A stretch of 7,471 nt of DNA from contig JBCCQN010000300.1 of the NCBI GenBank assembly GCA_039024315.1, positions 1 to 7,471 on the forward strand. The letters are read 5' to 3'. The DNA comes from JBCAWW01 sp039024315 (GTDB taxonomy: Bacteria > Bacteroidota > Bacteroidia > J057). Below are positions 1-5,673 of this stretch, one piece after another (the first letter of the stretch is position 1; each line of letters begins with the position of its first letter). The translations under genes and the position numbers were made by a program. Under the pieces are notes generated by a model. It was given only the letters and a program-made list of their open reading frames with translations. It made no database searches and was not told where the DNA came from.

Positions 1-217
1 GGAGGAATGTGCTAAGTCCCCTCACTGCCTGAAAGTCATGACTCTCAACCCATGACTCTTGAGATCGTCCACTCTCCTTATGCCTGTCCGTTCGCAGTGA
101 TACTTGGCACCCTCCGGCATTTTTGTCCTTATTCAGTTAAGTTGAAATATCTACTATTTGGAAATTGGACTAGGGGCCTCGATATTAGCTTTACTAACAA
201 AAACTAATCTAGGCCAA
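1..217. other. Non-coding leader upstream of the GH13 gene
   Basis: No convincing gene is visible. The first 65 bases hold short repeats (see next entry). ATGCC at 80-84 can pair with GGCAT at 116-120, followed by a few T residues, but the 31-base loop makes it a poor terminator. A minus-strand reading frame of 32 codons (22-120) begins with ATG, has AAGGA a few bases upstream and ends in TGA; it is too short to call. The segment TA-CTA-TTTG at 152-160 resembles the Bacteroidota -7 box with one extra spacer base and could be the amylase promoter, but I see no matching -33 TTG at the right distance. Confidence 0.5.
34..64. repeat. Short palindrome and direct repeat cluster
   Basis: AGTCATGACT at 34-43 is a perfect 10-base palindrome. 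CATGACTCT occurs twice, at 37-45 and 51-59, with a 14-base period. TCTCAA at 43-48 can pair with TTGAG(A) at 59-64 around a 10-base loop. The arrangement could be a regulator binding site or a remnant of a small repeated element. It lies about 155 bases before the amylase start, which is far for an operator of that gene. All of this is seen directly; the role is unknown. Confidence 0.35.
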
Positions 218-1690
218 ATGAAATCATTCGGTATTCTTTTCTTTTTATTGGCAGCCACTGTAGCAATCGTTTGGTTGAGTAGTTGCCAAAAGACTACGAC
301 TCCCAGCACATCAACTTTTGACAAACCGCGCGTTCCCGATTGGCATAAAAATGCCACTATCTACGAAGTCAATCTGCGCCATTATACTCAAGAAGGCACC
401 TTCCGCTCTTTTGAGACCGAATTGCCTCGTCTCAAAGCAATGGGAATCGACATCCTATGGTTTATGCCGATCAACCCTATCAGTATCAAGAATCGCAAAG
501 GCGAGCTAGGTAGCCCTTATGCCGTTGCTGACTATAAAGATGTAAATCCGGACTATGGTACGATAGACGATTTTAAGCATATACTAGCGGCCATCCACGA
601 GCAAGGCATGTATTGTATCATTGACTGGGTACCCAATCACACGGGTTGGGACAATCCTTGGATCACCGAACATCCAGAATGGTATACCCAAGACGCTGAC
701 GGCAATATCATTGACCCTATTGACTACAATACGGGCAAATCTTGGGGTTGGACCGATGTCGCCGATCTAAACTATGATGTCCCAGAAATGCGCAAAGCGA
801 TGATAGAAGCCATGAAGTTTTGGATTACAGAGGTTGGCATCGATGGCTTTAGAGTAGATGTAGCCCACGGGGTACCTGTAGATTTTTGGGCAGAGTGCTC
901 AGACGCGCTTTATGCTGAGAAAGCCGTATTTATGTTAGCAGAGGCTGAAGTGCCTGCGATTCGTAACAATGGCGCTTTTGTAATGGATTATGGCTGGGAG
1001 ATGCATCACCTTTTGAACGAAATAGCCGCCTCTCAGGGCGCTAATCGCGAAAAAGGATCTAAACTCGTACAGGGTAATCTGGTAGAAGGGGAGTCAGAAG
1101 AAGCTGAAAAAAAGAATGCCCTAGATATCGATGCCATGCTAGCCAAGAAAGCTAAGGCTTATCAGTCAGGCTACTTCATGCAATTCACCTCCAACCATGA
1201 TGAAAACTCTTGGTCAGGTACCGAGTTCCAGCGTATGGGAGATGGGCATAAAGCCTTTGCTGTCTTGACTGCAACTTTTGATGGTATGCCATTGGTCTAT
1301 ACAGGCCAAGAATCAGCCATGGACAAGCAGCTAGAGTTTTTCGTGAAAGATACCATCGAATGGGGAGATTATAGCTATGCAGATTTTTATCGTCGGCTCT
1401 TTGAACTCAAACATCGTAACCAAGCCCTTTGGAACGGCGAACACGGTGGCGCTTTGGTCAAAGTCCCTACGGGCAATGATGAGAACATCTATGCCTTTAT
1501 CAGAGAGAAAAATGGGGACAAGGTCATGGTGATGATCAATTTGTCTGCTGCTTCGCAGAACGCTCAACTCAAGAATGATCAAGTCAACGGGGAGTACAAA
1601 GAGATATTTACCGAACAAAACGTCAAACTCATCGAGGGCCAGGAAATGGAGCTAGGGCCGTGGGAGTACCGTGTTTTGGAGGGCAGATAA
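218..1690 (+). CDS. GH13 alpha-amylase family lipoprotein
   Basis: A 490-residue glycoside hydrolase expected to cleave alpha-glucosidic bonds in starch-, glycogen- or maltodextrin-type glucans by the retaining GH13 mechanism. The N-terminus is a lipoprotein signal: a Lys near the start, a hydrophobic stretch and the lipobox LSSC with Cys23. The (beta/alpha)8 barrel begins near residue 46. Region I is DWVPNH (136-141); the region V-like DLN is at 183-185; region II is GFRVD with nucleophile Asp214; region III has acid/base Glu242 in LAEAE; region IV is NHD (326-328). All three catalytic acids are present. Residues from about 415 form the usual C-terminal beta domain. A charged segment around 272-315 looks longer than expected before region IV. 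The ATG at 218 is chosen because the signal peptide starts there; an in-frame TTG at 158 would bury it. Membrane-anchored, but periplasmic or surface location is undetermined. The exact subfamily and substrate are not determined. Confidence 0.93.
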   Translation: MKSFGILFFLLAATVAIVWLSSCQKTTTPSTSTFDKPRVPDWHKNATIYEVNLRHYTQEGTFRSFETELPRLKAMGIDILWFMPINPISIKNRKGELGSPYAVADYKDVNPDYGTIDDFKHILAAIHEQGMYCIIDWVPNHTGWDNPWITEHPEWYTQDADGNIIDPIDYNTGKSWGWTDVADLNYDVPEMRKAMIEAMKFWITEVGIDGFRVDVAHGVPVDFWAECSDALYAEKAVFMLAEAEVPAIRNNGAFVMDYGWEMHHLLNEIAASQGANREKGSKLVQGNLVEGESEEAEKKNALDIDAMLAKKAKAYQSGYFMQFTSNHDENSWSGTEFQRMGDGHKAFAVLTATFDGMPLVYTGQESAMDKQLEFFVKDTIEWGDYSYADFYRRLFELKHRNQALWNGEHGGALVKVPTGNDENIYAFIREKNGDKVMVMINLSAASQNAQLKNDQVNGEYKEIFTEQNVKLIEGQEMELGPWEYRVLEGR

Positions 1691-1691
1691 A

Positions 1692-2063
1692 CTAACTAGC
1701 CCATTTTTGTAGACTAGCAATTAAGCGCTGGGGTGCTAATGGCTTCAAAAAGTAGCCGTTAGCGCCCGCATCTTGAGCAGCTTGTTTGGCAAAGTACTCT
1801 GATCGGGCCGTAAAAAAGAGGATGATCGGTTGACGTTCCAGCTTCGCAGAACGGATGTATTTACAGGCATCAATGCCGTTCATTTCTGGCATCATCAGAT
1901 CCATGATCACGAGATCAGGTCGCTCTAAACGAGTCAATTCGATGGCTTCTTTTCCATTTGAGCTTTCAATGACATCATAGCCGCTCTTGACCAAATTGTA
2001 GGCTAGCAGATCGCGTAGATCTGCTTCATCATCAACGATCAATATTTTTTTAGGGTATGACAT
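1692..2063 (-). CDS. Single-domain (CheY-like) response regulator
   Basis: A 123-residue receiver domain with no output domain, expected to be a cytoplasmic phospho-acceptor for an unseen histidine kinase. The acidic pocket is Asp11-Asp12 in VDDE, the phosphorylation site is Asp55 in MDLMMPEMNG, the switch Thr is Thr85, the switch aromatic is Tyr104 and the conserved Lys is Lys107 in the FLKP loop, so the domain should be functional. The sequence style is that of OmpR/PhoB-type receivers (NGKEA, TARSE), but the frame stops 15 residues after the KP motif, and the amylase gene lies immediately beyond, one base past the stop codon. It may act by protein-protein interaction, in a phosphorelay, or be the remnant of a longer regulator. 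Start is ATG at 2061-2063; no strong Shine-Dalgarno is seen. A hairpin lies 11-31 bases upstream. Confidence 0.95.
   Translation of the reverse strand: MSYPKKILIVDDEADLRDLLAYNLVKSGYDVIESSNGKEAIELTRLERPDLVIMDLMMPEMNGIDACKYIRSAKLERQPIILFFTARSEYFAKQAAQDAGANGYFLKPLAPQRLIASLQKWAS
1735..1763. other. Hairpin inside the response-regulator coding sequence
   Basis: GCTAATGGCT (1735-1744) pairs with AGCCGTTAGC (1754-1763) over 10 base pairs, one of them G-T, around a 9-base loop. It overlaps the codons for the conserved Lys107 loop of the regulator. No T-run follows on either strand, so it is not a standard intrinsic terminator. It may be a chance consequence of the coding sequence, or may slow polymerase where the two convergent transcripts meet. 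Confidence 0.4.
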
Positions 2064-2073
2064 CAGCTACAGA

Positions 2074-2110
2074 CTAGGAAAAAAGGTTTTCTAGGTCAGA
2101 CTATTTCTAG
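2074..2110. promoter_or_regulatory. Imperfect palindrome and CTAGAAA repeats before the response regulator
   Basis: Bases 2074-2094 form an 8-pair stem (outer CTAG/CTAG, inner AAA/TTT, one G-T pair) with a 5-base loop, which can extend by GA/TC if one G bulges. On the minus strand CTAGAAA occurs twice, at 2088-2094 and 2104-2110, a 16-base period. The position directly before the regulator ATG fits an operator or a 5'-UTR hairpin. The structure is seen; its function is inferred. Confidence 0.35.
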
Positions 2111-2309
2111 TAGCAAAATAAGGTCATGCTTGTTACGTGTAGGTTAATCGCAAGTAAACTTTACCCTAATTGTTAGATTTTTCAGCATTTAGCGCATGAT
2201 TGTAGCTAGATTCTGCTCCTTGATTTGCGAACATTCTTTGGTATTGGCCAGTCGGCCTAAAATCTTTACCGTTCGGCACCGCCGCACCAAAAAAAGCCTA
2301 ATCCTGCTC

Positions 2310-2317
2310 TATATTTG
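2310..2317 (+). promoter_or_regulatory. Bacteroidota-type -7 promoter box (TATATTTG)
   Basis: TATATTTG matches the Bacteroidota consensus TAnnTTTG exactly. No TTG or TTTG is found 17-23 bases upstream, so the promoter is incomplete by consensus. No plus-strand gene follows, only the terminator at 2351-2396, which is why a short non-coding transcript is suspected. Confidence 0.35.
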
Positions 2318-2321
2318 TATC

Positions 2322-2396
2322 AACAGGTTAAAGTAAAGAATGAGCAAGGGTTAGGGTGGCTCTCCCAATATGGGATCGTAGCCCCCTAATTTTTTT
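2322..2396 (+). ncRNA. Candidate small RNA, about 75 nt
   Basis: The interval lies between a -7-like box (2310-2317) and a strong intrinsic terminator (2351-2396). The start is assumed to be a few bases after the box. The first 29 bases appear unpaired and A-rich, followed by the two-part terminator hairpin, a layout typical of bacterial small regulatory RNAs. It matches no known RNA family I recognise. It lies antisense to the 3' untranslated region of the WG-repeat mRNA. There is no direct evidence of transcription, and the hairpin could instead end a long transcript reading through from the amylase gene. Confidence 0.22.
2351..2396 (+). terminator. Intrinsic terminator, plus strand
   Basis: TTAGGGTGGCT (2351-2361) pairs with AGCCCCCTAA (2380-2389) over 10 base pairs if one T is bulged. 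Inside, TCCCA (2363-2367) pairs with TGGGA (2371-2375) around a 3-base loop. Seven T residues (2390-2396) follow at once. On the minus strand the same hairpin lies about 30 bases after the WG-gene stop but has no T-run behind it, so the orientation is clearly plus. It lies about 660 bases beyond the amylase stop codon. Confidence 0.65.
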
Positions 2397-2419
2397 ATGT
2401 CTCCTCCTAAGAATTCGCT

Positions 2420-5400
2420 CTACTGCCCTAAGGGCAACCAGTTCCCCTCTCGGTTTAGATAGCTGATTTTGCCTTTTTGATAAAGTTGAAGAATAGACGT
2501 TCCGGGAACCGGAGCTATAGCAACATAAGGCTCATCCAAGACTGGCTCACCTGAGCGATCGTACAGCTTGACGGCTTGCTTTTGACTCACAATTACAATG
2601 CCCTCGGCAGGGCGATTGATTTGCTGCATCGCTACTGGAAAAACGCTATTGCCCTCTTGGTCCAGCATTAACATACCTGTGGGTAAATTTGCGAGTGCGT
2701 ATTCGTTTTGATGGGCTGTTCCATCGATTATTTCCTGCATACGGATCGGTATGCCAAAGGGATCTACATACTGAGCTGAACTAGTAGAGCGAAGCAAATA
2801 AACTTTCCCTTCCCCTAGAATAAGCTCCTTATGGCTGGGCGGCACAATAGCACGACCACTCTGGTCAATCAATCCCCACAAACGATCTCGACGAGTTCTA
2901 CCTTGCACCGCTACTGGAGCCACGCCATTTTGAAAATCTCGAGCCTCGACATAACGCGCCTCAATGACGGTATCATTGTTTTGATTGATATAGCCCCAGC
3001 CGCTACGCATCCTTACGGCAGCGAGGCCTTCATTAAAGTGGGAAGAGCGGCGATACTGGGGTTCGATTACAACTTCTAGATTTTGATCGAGAAAGCCACA
3101 GGCATTGTCTTCTAGATAAGGCAAAAGGCCTTCCCCCCAATCTCCGAACCAACTGTATTTCGCAGGGATCAATTCATTACCGGCAAAATCGTAGCGACTA
3201 TATAAGCCCTGATTACGAATGATATAGCCATCTTGATGGGCGATGATTTTGCGGTAGCGGGCTTTGATGAGAAATTTTCCTTCTGTATCGATCACACCCC
3301 AATAGTTTTTCTTGACAATGGCTCCTCCTTGGCGGAAATCACCGGCTTGCTCATAGCGAGGCTTGACTATCCACTCACCATTTGGATCGAGATAGCCCCA
3401 AGCTTTGTTGGTTTTTACGGCGGCTCTCCCTTCGACAAAGGCACGCGCTTCTTTGAAGCGGGGCGGTACCACCCATTCTCCTTGGTGATTGATGTAGCCC
3501 CAATTGTTGCGCAATTTGGCAGGGACAAGGCCTTCACTGCTCTGGCCTAGGGCTACAAATTTGTAGGGAAAGAGTAATTTACCCTCAGTATTTGCCAAAC
3601 TCCATTTTCTGCCGGATCGTACCGGAACGACTCCCTCACTAAAATAGCCTACTTCTTCTGGCGTTTGGGGACGCTTGCGACTACTGTCTTGCGTGATTTC
3701 TATACTGGCTAGATAAGTCCCGTCCACATCATAGATTTCTTGCTCAGATTGATCCTTACTGATAATCAAATAAGGGAACTGAGGACCGGGGTCTTCGATG
3801 AGGCTATACTGGGGCGCTAAGATTGCCTCGGCCTCATAATTCATCAACCCCCATTTGTCTCGCTTGCGGAAGATGGCGCTCCCATCACGAAATTCGCTGA
3901 TATAACTAAGCATTTGCGTGTTTAGGCTATCGCTTAAGCTATTTGCTTGGTTATTGAGCAAAAACCAGCGCCCTCGCATAGAAATGAGTTTTTCTTCAAA
4001 TTGGGGGCCTTGAATTTCGGCTAAACTAAATGGCGCAGTTTGCCCCCCAAAGTAGGCGATGCGAGCAACATTATCTCGAAATGGGCCAATAAATTGGGTC
4101 TGCCCTTTGGGTATATATCGAAAGCGGTGTAAATCAACAATGGCAAAATAACCTTGCTGGTTGATGATGCGGACATATCTACTCTCCGCTATGTCTTCTG
4201 TAAAAACATGGGTGATAATCGGGCCGTTGAGTTTTTTGGCATAGACATCAAAGCCGAAGCCAAAGTGATTGAAAAATTGATAAGCATCTTGTAATCCTTT
4301 TGGGGTTTCAAGCTGATAGACTCCTACACTAATTTTATCTCCCTTGAGGATTTTTACATCATGAAAAATGGGTTTTGCCAGCCAGCCTTCGTCATTGGGG
4401 TTGATTAAGCCCCAGCGATCTTTCCCCCCAAAACGCACAAAGCGCCAGCCCATTTGATAAAGTTCATCTTTGAGGGGGTGCTGGGTATAGACTTCTTCCA
4501 CAAAGACGTAGCTTTTTTTAGTGGGCTTTTTGCTGACCAGGATCGCACGTCCTCTTTTGAGGCGACCGTCTTGATCAAACCGAATTTGCTGCACCGAATC
4601 TTTGAGATCTCTAGCTCTGGCCAAACCTTCGGTAGGAAAAACCTGAATAGCTTTATATTGAGGCTCAGCCAAGACCTCACCATATAGATTGATTAAGCCT
4701 TTTAAGCTGTCCTGACTGGTGATAATGGCCACATTGCCTTGGAGGTAAGGAAAGCGGGTCGATTCGGTACCAGCCAGCAAATTACCCGTCGAATCCGCCA
4801 CTTGCCAGAGACGCTTTTTCTGGACAAACCAAATTTTGCGAAAAGCCAATAAGGTATCATACTCCAATGGCAAGCTAGCTACTCCATCCAAACTTGTCAG
4901 TCCCCATCCACTTTCTTGATGTAGCATCAATAGACCCGAGCGTTCCGCGAAGCGGTCATAAAGCGGAGAGCTAATCCGTTGCAGACTGCTATCCATCAAG
5001 CCAAAAGCGAGATCCTGCTTATAGATGATGTTGCCATTGCTAAGACTTTGCTCTAATTCATAGGGCACCTTTTCGGCAAGAATAGAACCATAGATATCAA
5101 AAATGTCATGCTTGCCATCGACTAAGGTCCCAATAATCCGCCCTTCGCCTAGCTCCTCTATCGCTTCGACTTTCTGGTATATAGGCTTCCTATTAAGGCC
5201 GCAATCTAGGCATTGTAATCCCCAAAGACCTTGTTCATTATACTCATAGAATGAATGGGTGAGATGGCGAATTTTGTCCTTATTGATCGGAAGTAATAAT
5301 TTACCGCTGCTATCGGCCAACCCCCATTTGCCTTGCTGGATAAGAAAGAAACCACCTGTAGGCAGGGGCATGATCTGGTCATAGAGGGCGGGAAACAAAA

Positions 5401-5623
5401 TGCCCTGCCCCAAGACAAAGAGCCCTGCTTTGTCTCGTTTTTTGAGCCAATAGTGAATTCCTGAGGCATTGGTATAGACATCATCGTACTGCGGTTCAAT
5501 AAGAGTTTGTCCGAGACTATCCGCTAAACCACGGCCCTCAGGCTGGTATATTGGCAGCACCTGAGCCGATAGGAGTTGACAGGAGAATATGAGCGCACAG
5601 GCCCACCATAAGTGTGCTTTCAT
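2420..5623 (-). CDS. Exported WG-repeat protein, 1067 residues
   Basis: A large secreted protein made mostly of WG beta repeats. The function of such proteins is not established; repeats of this kind probably form extended beta structures for binding or scaffolding. Residues 1-20 are a signal peptide, with likely cleavage at LLSA/Q; a Cys at 15 makes a weak lipobox (IFSC), but the hydrophobic run continues past it, favouring ordinary signal peptidase I. Ten exact W-G pairs occur at 100, 134, 240, 404, 591, 708, 742, 775, 876 and 916, with degenerate units between them. A long stretch, about 420-580, shows no clear repeats. No enzyme motif, membrane anchor or recognisable type IX secretion C-terminal domain is seen, so it is probably periplasmic. 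It starts 50 bases after the lipoprotein gene and may be co-transcribed with it. Start is ATG at 5621-5623. Confidence 0.93.
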   Translation of the reverse strand: MKAHLWWACALIFSCQLLSAQVLPIYQPEGRGLADSLGQTLIEPQYDDVYTNASGIHYWLKKRDKAGLFVLGQGILFPALYDQIMPLPTGGFFLIQQGKWGLADSSGKLLLPINKDKIRHLTHSFYEYNEQGLWGLQCLDCGLNRKPIYQKVEAIEELGEGRIIGTLVDGKHDIFDIYGSILAEKVPYELEQSLSNGNIIYKQDLAFGLMDSSLQRISSPLYDRFAERSGLLMLHQESGWGLTSLDGVASLPLEYDTLLAFRKIWFVQKKRLWQVADSTGNLLAGTESTRFPYLQGNVAIITSQDSLKGLINLYGEVLAEPQYKAIQVFPTEGLARARDLKDSVQQIRFDQDGRLKRGRAILVSKKPTKKSYVFVEEVYTQHPLKDELYQMGWRFVRFGGKDRWGLINPNDEGWLAKPIFHDVKILKGDKISVGVYQLETPKGLQDAYQFFNHFGFGFDVYAKKLNGPIITHVFTEDIAESRYVRIINQQGYFAIVDLHRFRYIPKGQTQFIGPFRDNVARIAYFGGQTAPFSLAEIQGPQFEEKLISMRGRWFLLNNQANSLSDSLNTQMLSYISEFRDGSAIFRKRDKWGLMNYEAEAILAPQYSLIEDPGPQFPYLIISKDQSEQEIYDVDGTYLASIEITQDSSRKRPQTPEEVGYFSEGVVPVRSGRKWSLANTEGKLLFPYKFVALGQSSEGLVPAKLRNNWGYINHQGEWVVPPRFKEARAFVEGRAAVKTNKAWGYLDPNGEWIVKPRYEQAGDFRQGGAIVKKNYWGVIDTEGKFLIKARYRKIIAHQDGYIIRNQGLYSRYDFAGNELIPAKYSWFGDWGEGLLPYLEDNACGFLDQNLEVVIEPQYRRSSHFNEGLAAVRMRSGWGYINQNNDTVIEARYVEARDFQNGVAPVAVQGRTRRDRLWGLIDQSGRAIVPPSHKELILGEGKVYLLRSTSSAQYVDPFGIPIRMQEIIDGTAHQNEYALANLPTGMLMLDQEGNSVFPVAMQQINRPAEGIVIVSQKQAVKLYDRSGEPVLDEPYVAIAPVPGTSILQLYQKGKISYLNREGNWLPLGQ
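2774..3634 (-). repeat. Array of eight consecutive ~34-residue WG repeats
   Basis: Residues about 664-950 of the WG-repeat protein. The W (or substituted) positions fall at 674, 708, 742, 775, 808, 842, 876 and 916, so spacing is 33-34 residues until the last unit, which is 40. The unit reads roughly as WGYIN..GEWVV.PRY..A..F.EG.A.V. Units at 674 (WS), 808 (YS) and 842 (CG) have lost the exact W-G. The regular period shows the array directly; the fold is inferred from the WG-repeat family. Confidence 0.85.
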
Positions 5624-5636
5624 GAGCTGGGAGTTT

Positions 5637-5648
5637 AGGAGTACTCCT
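5637..5648. promoter_or_regulatory. 12-base perfect palindrome between lipoprotein and WG-repeat genes
   Basis: AGGAGTACTCCT is identical on both strands. It sits in the 50-base gap between the lipoprotein stop and the WG-gene ATG, ending 14 bases before the ATG. It could be a dimer-binding operator or form a short RNA hairpin. The AGGAG is too far from the ATG to be a normal ribosome binding site. Chance is not excluded. Confidence 0.3.
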
Positions 5649-5673
5649 GCGGAGAACGTTAGAATGATTATGA

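Larger units (their letters stand above)
2064..2419. other. Intergenic region between the WG-repeat gene and the response regulator
   Basis: A 356-base gap between two minus-strand genes. It carries a palindrome near the regulator start, a plus-strand promoter-like box and a plus-strand intrinsic terminator (separate entries). A TTATTTTG at 2114-2121 on the minus strand is one mismatch from the TAnnTTTG box and lies about 50 bases before the regulator ATG, but lacks a well-placed -33 TTG. CGGC-ACC-GCCG at 2274-2284 forms a tiny hairpin without a T-run. A plus-strand frame of 46 codons at 2196-2336 has no recognisable protein features and is probably chance. AGGAGGAG is present on the minus strand just after the WG-gene stop, with no ATG at a suitable distance. 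Confidence 0.6.

Noticed and set aside
158..217. Extended amylase start at a TTG codon, adding 20 residues
   Set aside because: The ATG at 218 begins a standard lipoprotein signal peptide; the longer form would place it internally, and TTG is a weaker start.
218..1690. Starch utilisation (Sus-like) locus
   Set aside because: No SusC/SusD-type transporter or binding protein, nor a hybrid sensor or SusR-like regulator, is present in the window.
2196..2336. Plus-strand frame of 46 codons in the intergenic gap
   Set aside because: Short, without ribosome site or recognisable protein features, and it overlaps the candidate promoter; likely chance.
2420..2520. Type IX secretion C-terminal sorting domain on the WG-repeat protein
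   Set aside because: The C-terminus looks like a degenerate WG unit and lacks the usual sorting-domain pattern.
2831..3550. Plus-strand open frames of 82 and 105 codons opposite the WG-repeat gene
   Set aside because: They lie wholly antisense to a strongly coding repeat gene and their apparent recurring pattern mirrors the WG repeats; no independent coding signal.
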